Assembly (NCBI RefSeq): GCF_008727795.1 | Contig: NZ_CP044222.1 | Coordinates: forward strand, 1,798,001 to 1,862,000 | DNA from: Nitrincola iocasae | GTDB lineage: Bacteria; Pseudomonadota; Gammaproteobacteria; Pseudomonadales; Balneatricaceae | Length of the DNA stretch: 64,000 nucleotides | Direction of reading: 5' to 3' | Shown: in pieces, positions 25,689-34,673 of the stretch | How positions within the stretch are numbered: the first letter of the stretch is position 1 | Layout of the letters: every line of letters begins with the position of its first letter | Position numbers and translations under genes: made by a program | The notes under the pieces: generated by a model | The model's input: only the letters and a program-made list of their open reading frames with translations | What the model was told of the DNA's origin: nothing | Databases searched by the model: none

Positions 25689-25933
25689 GTGCTTTGACAC
25701 TAACTTTCCCAATCAACTAAAACGCGTAACGCCAGCCACCCAGTGCCCTCAGGCAGCCAGCTCGCGCGGATGACATCATAGTGATGCTGTCCACGGAGTC
25801 ATAGATGAATAATTACTGGTTTGAATTTGTTTGCATCGGCGTAAGTGCCTTGTGCGCTTCAATGTTTTTATTGCCTGTGCAGATTCCTATCTGATGTTTT
25901 CTTATCTCTCTTTCAGTTGGGCTGACTAATATT
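25689..25933 (+). promoter_or_regulatory. hemP-receptor intergenic region with an imperfect hairpin
   Basis: The gap carries an 11-bp imperfect hairpin (25768-25778 with 25782-25792, three-base loop) just before a very short possible open frame. I find no Fur box here, so the receptor probably depends on the hemP promoter or on an activator. Confidence 0.4.
25805..25894 (+). CDS. Possible 29-residue hydrophobic peptide (tentative)
   Basis: ATG 25805 to TGA 25894 encodes MNNYWFEFVCIGVSALCASM and then FLLPVQIPI, a mostly hydrophobic peptide. GGAG lies about 7 bases upstream. It sits between hemP and the haem receptor gene, right after the hairpin. It could be a leader peptide or chance. There is no family evidence. 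Confidence 0.25.
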   Translation: MNNYWFEFVCIGVSALCASMFLLPVQIPI

Positions 25934-25948
25934 ATGGGTGACAGAGTT

Positions 25949-28126
25949 ATGAATTACATAGTTTATTTTCCACGCCATCTGCTGGCATTGGCAGTTGGCC
26001 TTAGTATTTCAGGCTATTCTTTGGCTGATATATCCACGCCAGTAGTCTCGAAAGCAATACTTAAGGAGTTAACTGTTACGGCTTCGCATACCGAGCAGGA
26101 TGTTCTGAATGTGGCCAATACAGTCAGTGTAATTACGGAAGATGATGTTCAGAAGCAGCAGGCTGCAGATATACAGGATATGCTGCGTTATGAAACCGGC
26201 GTGTCGGTACGTGCTCAGCCAATGCGAGCCGGTGCGACGTTCAGTAGTGTTGGCCGGGGGGGTAATGAGGGGGTCAACATACGTGGCCTGGAAGGAAATC
26301 AGGTAACAATCCAAACCGATGGCGTTCGTCTTCCTGCGCTTTATAGCTTCGGTCCGATTGTGACGGGTCGCGGTAACTATCTTGAACCAGAAGGCTATCG
26401 CCGTGCCGAAATTCTTCGGGGGCCAAGTTCAACTTTATATGGCAGTGAAGGCCTGGCGGGTGCCGTGAGTTTTGTCACCAAGGATCCTGAAGATCTGCTG
26501 ACGCTCGGCAAGGATGTACAATTTAATATCAGAACTGGCTATGCCTCAGAGAATAAGAGCTGGTTTACCACGCCAGCCGTGGCAGCCAGAAATGAACAGG
26601 TATCTGCCATGCTGCTCTATACCCAGCGTGATGCTGAGCAGTTGCGTAATCAGGGTGGGGTAGCTGGTGTGGGTGATACACGAACGCAGTCAAACCCGCA
26701 GCAGATTGACAGTGATTACTGGCTTGGAAAGCTGGTGTGGGATGTGAATGACGAACATCGCCTGAAATTTACCGTCGAATCGATTGATCGTAATACCGAT
26801 ACTGAGGTGTTAAGTGGATTAAGTAGTACGGTAACGGCATTGAATGCTGATGATCGTGTACGTCGTGATCTATACAAGATGGATTATCTGTATCAGCCTA
26901 CGTCCAGTAATGGGCTTCTGCGTATGGCGCGTATTAGTCTGTATCAGCAAGATAGCCGTGAACGGCAATTTAGCGATGAGCGACGCACTATAGGTGATCG
27001 TACTCGTGATAATGAATACAGTGAGCTGGTTCAGGGCGTGAATGCTGTATTTGAAAGTCAGTTGGGAGAGACAGTCACGCAGACCTTTCATTATGGTGTC
27101 GATTACTCTCAGACCGATGTTCAGGCGTTGCGGGAGGGGACACCGGCAGGCACCAGCTTCCCGGATAAACCTTTTCCTGATACCGACTATCAACTACTCG
27201 GCTTGTTTGTTCAGGATGAGATCGCTCTGGGTCAATGGCGTATCATTCCAGGGCTTCGTTACGATAGCTACAAACTTGATCCCGCTACAGGTGACCAATT
27301 TTATCGTGGGCTACCGCCAGAGTCCTTGTCTGACAGTGCTGTGTCAGCCAAGTTGGGTGTGGTATGGCAACAGGCACCCTTATTGAATTGGTTTGCCCAA
27401 TATGCCGAGGGTTTCCGTGCCCCTACGCCGCAGGATGTAAACAGTGGCTTTACTAACCTGAGCAGTCCGTTTTTTTCCTATCAGACCATTGCCAATCCTG
27501 ATTTGAAGGCTGAAACCAGTCGTATGTATGAAGTGGGGTTGCGTGGTCGTGACAATCAACTGCGCTATAGCGTTAGTGTGTTCCGTGCTGACTATAAAAA
27601 CTTTATAGAAAATGTTGCCGTCAGTGGTGCGGGTACACCAGCCGATCCGATGACCTACCAGAGTATCAACCGTGACAAAGTTACTGTGACGGGTATAGAA
27701 GGCGACGCTAGGTGGCAACTTGATCCTGTCTGGGCAATTTCCGCCGGGTTTTCCTGGCACCGGGGTGACCGGCGTGATGATGAGGGTAAAACACCCTTGG
27801 CCAGCATTGATCCAGCCAGATTATTGGCCGGCCTTCATTATGACCAGGGGGAATACTATGCTGATTTGATGTTGACTCATGAGCAAGCAAAAAAGCGTAA
27901 TCCTGACGCAGACGGTTATTCACCTGGCAGTTTTACCACGGCTGATCTGATGGCTGGTTGGCAGATTAGCCGGAATGCTTCGCTTCAGGCAGGTGTGTTT
28001 AATCTGACAGATGAGCGTTACACCCATTGGGCCGATGTTCGAGATCTGAGTGCAGATTCACAGGTAATAGATGCCTATACGCAGCCAGGACGTAACGTTA
28101 GGGTCAGTTTTAACTATCAATTCTGA
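25949..28126 (+). CDS. TonB-dependent haem/haemoglobin receptor
   Basis: The protein has about 725 residues from ATG 25949 (MNYIVYF; an ATG at 25934 adds five residues). A signal peptide ends near YSLA. A TonB-box-like KELTVTA is followed by the plug (about 40-165, with NIRGLEGNQVTIQTDGVR and EILRGPSSTLYGS) and a 22-strand barrel ending in a terminal Phe. The haem-receptor boxes FRAP (FRAPTPQDVN) and NPDL (ANPDLKAET) are present. The intervening stretch contains no histidine, unlike many HemR/HutA-type receptors. Position between hemP and hutX-hmuTUV makes haem or haem-protein the likely substrate. Confidence 0.9.
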   Translation: MNYIVYFPRHLLALAVGLSISGYSLADISTPVVSKAILKELTVTASHTEQDVLNVANTVSVITEDDVQKQQAADIQDMLRYETGVSVRAQPMRAGATFSSVGRGGNEGVNIRGLEGNQVTIQTDGVRLPALYSFGPIVTGRGNYLEPEGYRRAEILRGPSSTLYGSEGLAGAVSFVTKDPEDLLTLGKDVQFNIRTGYASENKSWFTTPAVAARNEQVSAMLLYTQRDAEQLRNQGGVAGVGDTRTQSNPQQIDSDYWLGKLVWDVNDEHRLKFTVESIDRNTDTEVLSGLSSTVTALNADDRVRRDLYKMDYLYQPTSSNGLLRMARISLYQQDSRERQFSDERRTIGDRTRDNEYSELVQGVNAVFESQLGETVTQTFHYGVDYSQTDVQALREGTPAGTSFPDKPFPDTDYQLLGLFVQDEIALGQWRIIPGLRYDSYKLDPATGDQFYRGLPPESLSDSAVSAKLGVVWQQAPLLNWFAQYAEGFRAPTPQDVNSGFTNLSSPFFSYQTIANPDLKAETSRMYEVGLRGRDNQLRYSVSVFRADYKNFIENVAVSGAGTPADPMTYQSINRDKVTVTGIEGDARWQLDPVWAISAGFSWHRGDRRDDEGKTPLASIDPARLLAGLHYDQGEYYADLMLTHEQAKKRNPDADGYSPGSFTTADLMAGWQISRNASLQAGVFNLTDERYTHWADVRDLSADSQVIDAYTQPGRNVRVSFNYQF

Positions 28127-28175
28127 ATCGGATGGCACCGCTTGACTGTGCCATTTGAGGTATGAGGTTAGCTCT

Positions 28176-28718
28176 ATGAATATGATGAATCACAATCTGG
28201 AAATGATTATGCAGGAAAATCTTATTCAGCAGGTTGAAACCCTGTTGCGCGAAAAACCCCAGTTGCGTCCCGTCGAAATGGCTGATGAGCTAAAGGTTAC
28301 TGAGTGGGCGGTGGTATCGGCATTGCCGGGCGAGCTGGTGCACTTGATCGAAGGGAATCTCGCTGAGGCGATTCTTCAGGATGTTGCGCACTGGGGTGCG
28401 GTGACAACAATCGTTGAACGAGACGGCTCAATATTTGAGTTCAAGGGGAGTTTACCCGAAGGGAAACCAGGCTTTGGCTACTATAACCTGATGGGTGAGG
28501 CTGGGCAGTTGCATGGGCATCTGAAGTTGGATGCTATCACCCATATTGCATTGCTTAGTAAACCGCTGCGAGGCAAAGAAGCTCATGCCATAGTGTTCTA
28601 CAACAGGGCCGGTGCCTGTGTATTTAAAATCTATCTGGGGCGCGACCCGCAAGGCGTAATTTATGCACACCAGTTACAGGCATTTAACCGACTCAAGGGG
28701 CTTGGTTATGCCCGTTAA
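28176..28718 (+). CDS. hutX: Cytosolic haem utilisation protein HutX/ChuX family
   Basis: The protein has 180 residues from ATG 28176 (MNMMNHNLEM), with GAGG about 9 bases upstream; a TTG start at 28155 is less likely. The HutX/ChuX fold is recognised by LPGELVHLIEG, VAHWGAVTTIVERDGSIFEFKG, YYNLMGE and LHGHLKLDAITHIALLSKP. HutX binds haem in the cytoplasm and hands it to HutZ-type haem-degrading proteins, one of which is encoded at 31461. A 7-bp hairpin (28132-28138 with 28148-28154) lies between the receptor and this gene and may affect mRNA processing. It overlaps hmuT by 11 bases. Confidence 0.9.
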   Translation: MNMMNHNLEMIMQENLIQQVETLLREKPQLRPVEMADELKVTEWAVVSALPGELVHLIEGNLAEAILQDVAHWGAVTTIVERDGSIFEFKGSLPEGKPGFGYYNLMGEAGQLHGHLKLDAITHIALLSKPLRGKEAHAIVFYNRAGACVFKIYLGRDPQGVIYAHQLQAFNRLKGLGYAR

Positions 28719-29604
28719 ATTATCAGGAGTCTTGTATTTAGTTGTTGTGTTTCTGCTCACTGGCGTAACCCTTCCTGCATTTGCAGAGCCGCAGCGTGTG
28801 GTTTCAATAGATGGTTCCATTACCGAAATTATCTATGCCCTGGAGCAGGAGCATAGATTGGTGGGGCGAGACACCACCAGCACCTGGCCTGAAGAGGTCA
28901 ATGATTTGCCCGATGTCGGTTATATGCGACAGCTATCCGCTGAAGGTTTGTTGTCTTTGAGACCGGATCTTATTCTTGTGACAGCAGATGCAAAGCCGCA
29001 GTCGGTACTGGATCAATTGCAGCAGACAGGTGTGAATATCAGAGTGATTCCCAATGTCTATACCTTAGCGGGTGTGGAAAATAAGATCGCTGAAGTAGCT
29101 GATGCGCTCGGGGTGGCTCCAGAAGGTGATGTATTGATTCAAGCCTTTGCTGAGGAATCCGATCAGGTGATTTCGCAGTTGACTGCTCGTAATGCAGATG
29201 CCATCCGCGCAATCTTTGTGATGGGCGTCCGTAACAGCAGCATGATGGTAGCTGGAAAAGGTAGCCGGGCTGATGCATTTCTGGCATTGGCCGGTTTGAC
29301 TAATCCTTTTAGTGACAGTGTTGATAACTATCAGACCGTATCGGCCGAAGCTCTCATACAGGCCAATCCCGATTTGATTCTGACTCTTGAAAATGCAGAG
29401 GCGATGGGGGGCGGTAGAGACAGAGTGTTAGCCGACCCGGCGATCAGTCGTACGTCTGCAGGCCAGGCTGGCAAGGTCATAGCCATAGAGCCGCGTTGGC
29501 TTAATTTTGGTCCGGACTTGCCCCATAGCCTTAACGCCTTGGTGAATAGCCTGAATTTGCCGGAAAGTACGGTCGATCTGGCAGGTTCTGAAGGAGGTCA
29601 TTGA
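28708..29604 (+). CDS. hmuT: Haem ABC transporter periplasmic binding protein HmuT
   Basis: The protein has 298 residues from ATG 28708 (MPVKLSGV), with AAGGGG upstream. The signal peptide ends near LPAFA. A class III (BtuF-like) binding protein follows: RVVSIDGSITEIIYALEQE, RPDLILVTADAKP and the linking helix. The tyrosine in VGYMRQLSAEGLLSL is the likely axial haem ligand, by analogy with ShuT/PhuT (a Tyr in the same motif). It carries haem across the periplasm to HmuU. The stop overlaps the hmuU start (TGATG). Confidence 0.92.
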   Translation: MPVKLSGVLYLVVVFLLTGVTLPAFAEPQRVVSIDGSITEIIYALEQEHRLVGRDTTSTWPEEVNDLPDVGYMRQLSAEGLLSLRPDLILVTADAKPQSVLDQLQQTGVNIRVIPNVYTLAGVENKIAEVADALGVAPEGDVLIQAFAEESDQVISQLTARNADAIRAIFVMGVRNSSMMVAGKGSRADAFLALAGLTNPFSDSVDNYQTVSAEALIQANPDLILTLENAEAMGGGRDRVLADPAISRTSAGQAGKVIAIEPRWLNFGPDLPHSLNALVNSLNLPESTVDLAGSEGGH

Positions 29605-30638
29605 TGCAGCGAGTTGTATCATCACCGCGACTGGCGGCTGGTCTGTTGATACTGGCGTTGTTGATGACGTTGAGTGTTGCCTTGACGCAGGGAGCGATGA
29701 CACTCAGCGTCTGGCAAGTCTATGGCGTACTTGGTGGGCTGTTGGATGATGCGCAGGCAGCGCTGGTGGTGATGGATATTCGTCTGCCACGGGTGGTATT
29801 GGGTTGCATTGTCGGAGCGGGGCTTGCCATTGCTGGCGCGGCTATGCAAGGGCTTTTCCGAAACCCACTTGCCGATCCGGGGCTGGTGGGTGTTTCCAGT
29901 GGCGCGGCGTTGGCCGCCGTTATGGTGATAGTGCTGGGTGGGACCTATCTGAAGCAATGGGTAGTCTTGTGGGGCTACTTTGCCCTGCCGATAGCCGCCT
30001 TTATTGGTGGGATATTGGTAACCGCACTGATCTATCGGGTGGCTACCCGCGATGGGCGAACCGATGTTGCCATCATGCTGTTGGCCGGTGTTGCCATCAA
30101 TGCAATCGCTGGTGCGGCCACTGGTATCATGACCTACTATGCAACTGATGAGGAACTGCGCACGCTAACCTTCTGGTCAATGGGTTCTTTGGCCAGTGCT
30201 TCCTGGGTTGATGTTGGCATGGCAGGCATTCCCATTTTACTGGCGTGTGTACTCTTGCCCTTATACTCACGGACGCTTAATGCGTTTCTGATGGGTGAAA
30301 GTGTTAGTACCCATATGGGCTTCGATGTGAAGCGTATGAAACTTATAGTGATTGCACTGACAGCACTGGCCGTGGGTGCGGCTGTTGCCGTCAGTGGAGT
30401 GATAGGGTTTGTAGGACTGGTAGCGCCGCATCTTGTGCGCTTACTGACCGGACCGGATCATCGCTGGGTGTTACCACTGAGTGCGGTGATGGGGGCTTTA
30501 TTGGTGGTGGCATCAGATATTTTTGCCCGGCTGCTCATAGCGCCAGCCGAATTGCCTATAGGGCTTATGATGGCATCCATTGGTGGCCCGTTTTTTCTAT
30601 GGCTGTTACTACAGCAGCGCGCAAGGGTGGGTTTTTGA
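29604..30638 (+). CDS. hmuU: Haem ABC transporter permease HmuU (FecCD family)
   Basis: The protein has 344 residues from ATG 29604, with AAGGAGG six bases upstream. It is a BtuC/FecCD-type permease with about ten helices. Conserved blocks are RLPRVVLGCIVGAGLAIAGA, GLFRNPLADPGLVGVSSGAA and VSGVIGFVGLVAPHLVRLL (cytoplasmic coupling helix nearby). It forms the inner-membrane channel of the haem importer with HmuV. The hmuV ATG directly follows its stop. Confidence 0.94.
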   Translation: MQRVVSSPRLAAGLLILALLMTLSVALTQGAMTLSVWQVYGVLGGLLDDAQAALVVMDIRLPRVVLGCIVGAGLAIAGAAMQGLFRNPLADPGLVGVSSGAALAAVMVIVLGGTYLKQWVVLWGYFALPIAAFIGGILVTALIYRVATRDGRTDVAIMLLAGVAINAIAGAATGIMTYYATDEELRTLTFWSMGSLASASWVDVGMAGIPILLACVLLPLYSRTLNAFLMGESVSTHMGFDVKRMKLIVIALTALAVGAAVAVSGVIGFVGLVAPHLVRLLTGPDHRWVLPLSAVMGALLVVASDIFARLLIAPAELPIGLMMASIGGPFFLWLLLQQRARVGF

Positions 30639-31427
30639 ATGTTATCCGGACATGAACTAACGTTGACGCTAGACGGCAAAAAGCTGCTGGACAGTATATC
30701 GCTGAATATACCTGCAGGCGAGATGCTGGCCGTTCTGGGACCCAATGGGGCGGGTAAATCCACATTGCTCAAGGTGATGAGTGGCGATATTGCCAGTTTA
30801 ACGGATCAGGTGGCGCTGCATGGACGACGTTTAAGCCACTGGACGACCGGTGCGCTGGCGCAATACCGAGCCGTTATGCCACAAAGCGTGCAGCTGAACT
30901 TCGCTTTCACCGTAGAAGAAGTGATTGAAACCGGGATACGTCATCCTATGCCCCGGCTTGAGCGTCAGGCGCATATTATGCAGATGTTGTCCTTGTTTGA
31001 CGCCGCGCATTTGATCACACGAAACTATCTGACGCTGTCAGGTGGAGAACAACAGCGAGTACAGTTGGCGCGAGTACTGTCTCAACTTGAGGCGATGCCA
31101 GCAGCTGAGCCCCGCTACCTGCTGTTGGATGAATGCACCGCGAGCCTGGATCTGAGCCATCAGCATCAGGTGTTTTCAGTGCTGCAACAAAGGGCTCGTC
31201 AACAGGGCATGGGTGTATTGGTGGTGTTACACGATTTAAATCTGGCCGCTCAGTATGCCGATAAGATCCTGTTGATGAACGCTGGTAAAGTTGCCTGTCA
31301 AGGCAGCGTACGAGAGGTTTTGCGGTCAGACCTGCTCAGTGAGGTGTACCGTTATCCTATCGATGTAATGGAACACCCCGGCGGTTGGCCTTTGGTGATT
31401 ACCGCACCATCCGCCGAGGTTGCGTGA
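30639..31427 (+). CDS. hmuV: Haem ABC transporter ATPase HmuV
   Basis: The protein has 262 residues. Walker A is GPNGAGKST at about 36-44, signature LSGGEQQRVQLARVL, Walker B YLLLDECTASLDLSH (Cys in place of the usual Pro after DE, as in several HmuV proteins), and switch VVLHDLN. It hydrolyses ATP to drive haem import through HmuU. It is immediately coupled to hmuU and ends 33 bases before the HugZ/HutZ-like gene. Confidence 0.94.
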   Translation: MLSGHELTLTLDGKKLLDSISLNIPAGEMLAVLGPNGAGKSTLLKVMSGDIASLTDQVALHGRRLSHWTTGALAQYRAVMPQSVQLNFAFTVEEVIETGIRHPMPRLERQAHIMQMLSLFDAAHLITRNYLTLSGGEQQRVQLARVLSQLEAMPAAEPRYLLLDECTASLDLSHQHQVFSVLQQRARQQGMGVLVVLHDLNLAAQYADKILLMNAGKVACQGSVREVLRSDLLSEVYRYPIDVMEHPGGWPLVITAPSAEVA

Positions 31428-31460
31428 TACAGAACCCTTAACTGTTATTGGAGAGACACA

Positions 31461-31985
31461 ATGAATGAAGATCAGAACCGTTTGCAAGAGCGTCTTTTGC
31501 CAGAGGTCAGGGCCTTTAGAGATAGCCGCAAAACCCTGGTGATGGCCACGCTGGATCAGGATGCAAACCCTAATGTCAGCTATGCCCCTTTTGCGTTACA
31601 GGAGGATGGATATTATGTGCTGGTAAGTGAAATAGCCCGGCATGGTCAGAATTTGCAACAGTGCAAACGCATATCCATCATGTTGATAGAAGATGAGGGT
31701 GAATCCCGGCAAATATATGCGCGTCAGCGCCTCACATTTGATGCCCAGGCGAATGAAGTACCCAGAGACAGTCTGGATTGGCAGCGGGGCATTGACGCTT
31801 TGCGAACTCGTCAGGGAGATATTATTGACAATTTATCTCAGCTCGGAGATTTCCATCTATTTAGGCTTATTCCTGATAAAGGCTTATACGTCAAAGGATT
31901 TGGTAAAGCATTCACAGTGTCAGGTGATGATTTGATTGATTTTGTACATCTGACAGAAGGGCATAGAAAGCTAAAAGCATCCTGA
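31461..31985 (+). CDS. HugZ/HutZ-family haem-degrading protein (pyridoxamine-phosphate-oxidase-like fold)
   Basis: The protein has 174 residues, with GGAGAG upstream of the ATG. It has the split-barrel FMN-binding-like fold: TLVMATLDQDANPNVSYAPF, YYVLVSEIARHGQNL, ISIMLIEDEGES and RQRLTFDAQANEV. Members in Vibrio (HutZ), Campylobacter (ChuZ) and Helicobacter (HugZ) break down haem. Position at the end of the haem operon and the presence of HutX, its known haem donor, support the same role. The C-terminal loop that supplies the haem-ligand His in HugZ is present only as a short tail, VHLTEGHRKL; H168 or H172-like residues there are candidates. Confidence 0.87.
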   Translation: MNEDQNRLQERLLPEVRAFRDSRKTLVMATLDQDANPNVSYAPFALQEDGYYVLVSEIARHGQNLQQCKRISIMLIEDEGESRQIYARQRLTFDAQANEVPRDSLDWQRGIDALRTRQGDIIDNLSQLGDFHLFRLIPDKGLYVKGFGKAFTVSGDDLIDFVHLTEGHRKLKAS

Positions 31986-32105
31986 CTTTCAAATAAGCTA
32001 TATGATCTGTCAGGTTTGCATAACCAGCCAGCCAAAGAGTCACTTTCTTGAGCCAGCCAGATTCATTTACATCAACCCGTTAGGGCGTTTTCAGGAAGTT
32101 GAAGC

Positions 32106-34673
32106 ATGTGTGCTGGTTATACACGCCGCAATCTGTTGCTTGTCGTTACGGCAGGCACGGTATTAGTTAGCTCCACAGTAGGGGCTACAGAAGAAACAGT
32201 GGATGAGGCGCGAGTAGTTGATTCATCCCTTGCAACAGATTCGCACAAATTACCCTCTATACAGGTTGAAGCTGGAAGCTTTAATTCTCTGAATCAAGGA
32301 ACGCAAACCTATGAACGATCTTTGATACAGGCGTTACCCAATGGTAATGGTGATATAACCAGCGTACTTAAGCTGAACCCCAGTGTACAGTTTGATGACA
32401 CACAACTCAGCAGTAAGACGCCTGGGGAGATAGATCCCGCTAATATCAGTATCAATGGAGCTGTCTATTGGCAGAATCTATTTTTGTTGGATGGAATTTC
32501 CATCAATAATGATCTGGATCCAGTCAGTGATAATCCATTGAGTATGACCGATGTGCCAGGCCGTAGTCAGGGGGTAGCTCTGGACACGGATATAGTAGAC
32601 AGTATTGAAGTGCTTGACAGTAACGTCAGTGCTGAATTTGGTGGTTTCAATGGCGGGGTCGTCAATGTGACGTCTCGAATACCAGCAAAGCGCTTTTCCG
32701 GAAAAATTTCCATACAACACACCAGTGATGCCTGGACACAATACCATATCGACACAAGTCAGCAGGCTGATATGGAGTCCTCGACTTCCGCTTCACTTCA
32801 GCCTGAGTTTAGTAAGTGGATAACACGTGCAACTCTGGAGGGCCCGGTAAATGATGAACTGGGATTACTATTCAGCTTTTCGCGCAAGCAATCAACCATA
32901 CCTCTGAACCTCTATGATCCTGATACTTATGCAACCCCTATGGGTGGGGGGCGGAAAGACCAAGAACGTCAGATCGATAATTTTTTTGTTAAAACTCACT
33001 GGACACCAACAGAAAACCTGCTTATAGATGCCTCGCTTACGCATGCGCCGCAGGATAGTTTGTACTTTATCGCAAACGGAAAAGATACCGACACGCGCAT
33101 AATATCCGGCGGCTATAGCGGGAGTATTAAAGTGGACTGGACACTGCAGCCGGGTCTACTTTCTCAGACCCTTGGTTTTAGTGACCTGGAAAACTCGCGT
33201 GAAACACTTACGGATTATTATCGAGGTTGGCGCTGGTCACCGGAAAAAAACTGGAGTAATCCACTGGCAACGGATGCAACACATACCAGTTCAGAAGGCA
33301 GTTGGGGCGATATAGAACAGAGTCAGCGCAGTTTCAGTTATAAAGCGAATATGGACTGGAATACCCTGTATACAGGGGATGTTGAACATCGCATCAAAAC
33401 CGGTGTAGAGCTGGGTTGGCAGCAGGCTAATTATCAGCGTTCTGAGGATATGACCTATGGATCTTTGCTGGCGGCTACTTCAAGCTGCATAGAAACAGTC
33501 TGGTGCTCCATGAGTCCAACCCCCCGCTACAGTGGCAGCGGGCAGGCATTCCGACGCCTGAATGTCTATGAGGCCGGAGAAATTGAATATGAAACCACGC
33601 AATGGTCTGCTTATCTGGAGGATGCGCTGACATTTGGACGTTTACAGTTACGCCCCGGTGTTCGCTTTGATTCCGACAGTTTTATGGATGATGCGACTTG
33701 GTCGCCGCGCTTTGCTGCTGAATTGGATCTCTGGGGAGATAAGCGTACTCGTTTGAGCGTGGGTGCCAACCGTTATTATGGTCGTAATATGCATGCCTAT
33801 CGTCTTAATGAAGGCCGGTCAGCATTAAAGTACGTTCTGAACCGTTCCAATGGCTCCCAGGAATGGGGTGATCCAGTACGCACCCTGAATAATACTCGCT
33901 TGAATGAATTGAAGTTGCCCTATGATGATGAGTTGATGCTGGGATTGGATCAGCAGGTTGCGGGTTATCAGTTGGCGCTGAAGTATGTTCACCGGGATGG
34001 CAAGGATCAGATAGTGCGCGTACGCAGTGGAACGCTTGGCCTTGAGCCAGGCTCTGGTGACCTGCTAGCAAACTACTATACCTACAGCAATCAGGGCAGC
34101 AGTACCAGTGATACGCTAACCTTTACGCTTTCGCCGATGGAGTCATTCCATTTTCGTGATACTGAACACCATTTTCAACTGGCTTTGGATTGGACGGATG
34201 TGACTCGCTCTCATCAGGATTACAGTACGACTATGAGTTCTACTGAGTATGATGATCCCTTCATTCGTTATGACGGCCGCTTTATGCGCTACTCGGAACG
34301 GCCTGCTGATAATTTTAACCGCCCCTGGACAGCCAGGTTAACGACAGTGTCCAGCCATCCAGCAAGTGGTCTGACCCTGACCAACTTCCTGCGTTATCGT
34401 GCCGGGTATCGTGCCATGGGGACAACTGGTGATCAGGTCGAATATCTGGGTGGGCTGGTTGATGTCTGGGAAGAGTATCAACATAAAGCGTCAGTTAACT
34501 GGGATATACGTCTGGGTTGGGAAAAGCACTTATCAGGAGCGTCGGCTGTGTTTGCTAACCTGGACGTGTACAACCTGCTTGACGAGGTGAATTTGGTGGC
34601 TATGAGTAACAGTGATGTACCGACCTATGAGACAGGTCGGCAGGTCTGGCTGGAGGTGGGGTACCGCTTCTGA
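32106..34673 (+). CDS. TonB-dependent receptor, substrate unknown
   Basis: The protein has 855 residues. The signal peptide ends near TVGA, followed by a possible TonB box LPSIQVEA at about 50-57. The plug contains VLKLNPSVQFDD, ANISINGAVYWQNLFLLDG and VDSIEVLDSNVSAEFGGFNG, and the barrel ends in VGYRF with the terminal Phe. It lacks the FRAP/NPDL haem boxes and is not closely like FepA or CirA. I find no Fur-box-like site in the 120 bases upstream. Its stop overlaps the ATG of a di-haem peroxidase gene, which suggests a joint role: redox processing of a metal complex or modification of a partner. Two cysteines near residues 459 and 464 could form a surface disulphide. Confidence 0.88.
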   Translation: MCAGYTRRNLLLVVTAGTVLVSSTVGATEETVDEARVVDSSLATDSHKLPSIQVEAGSFNSLNQGTQTYERSLIQALPNGNGDITSVLKLNPSVQFDDTQLSSKTPGEIDPANISINGAVYWQNLFLLDGISINNDLDPVSDNPLSMTDVPGRSQGVALDTDIVDSIEVLDSNVSAEFGGFNGGVVNVTSRIPAKRFSGKISIQHTSDAWTQYHIDTSQQADMESSTSASLQPEFSKWITRATLEGPVNDELGLLFSFSRKQSTIPLNLYDPDTYATPMGGGRKDQERQIDNFFVKTHWTPTENLLIDASLTHAPQDSLYFIANGKDTDTRIISGGYSGSIKVDWTLQPGLLSQTLGFSDLENSRETLTDYYRGWRWSPEKNWSNPLATDATHTSSEGSWGDIEQSQRSFSYKANMDWNTLYTGDVEHRIKTGVELGWQQANYQRSEDMTYGSLLAATSSCIETVWCSMSPTPRYSGSGQAFRRLNVYEAGEIEYETTQWSAYLEDALTFGRLQLRPGVRFDSDSFMDDATWSPRFAAELDLWGDKRTRLSVGANRYYGRNMHAYRLNEGRSALKYVLNRSNGSQEWGDPVRTLNNTRLNELKLPYDDELMLGLDQQVAGYQLALKYVHRDGKDQIVRVRSGTLGLEPGSGDLLANYYTYSNQGSSTSDTLTFTLSPMESFHFRDTEHHFQLALDWTDVTRSHQDYSTTMSSTEYDDPFIRYDGRFMRYSERPADNFNRPWTARLTTVSSHPASGLTLTNFLRYRAGYRAMGTTGDQVEYLGGLVDVWEEYQHKASVNWDIRLGWEKHLSGASAVFANLDVYNLLDEVNLVAMSNSDVPTYETGRQVWLEVGYRF

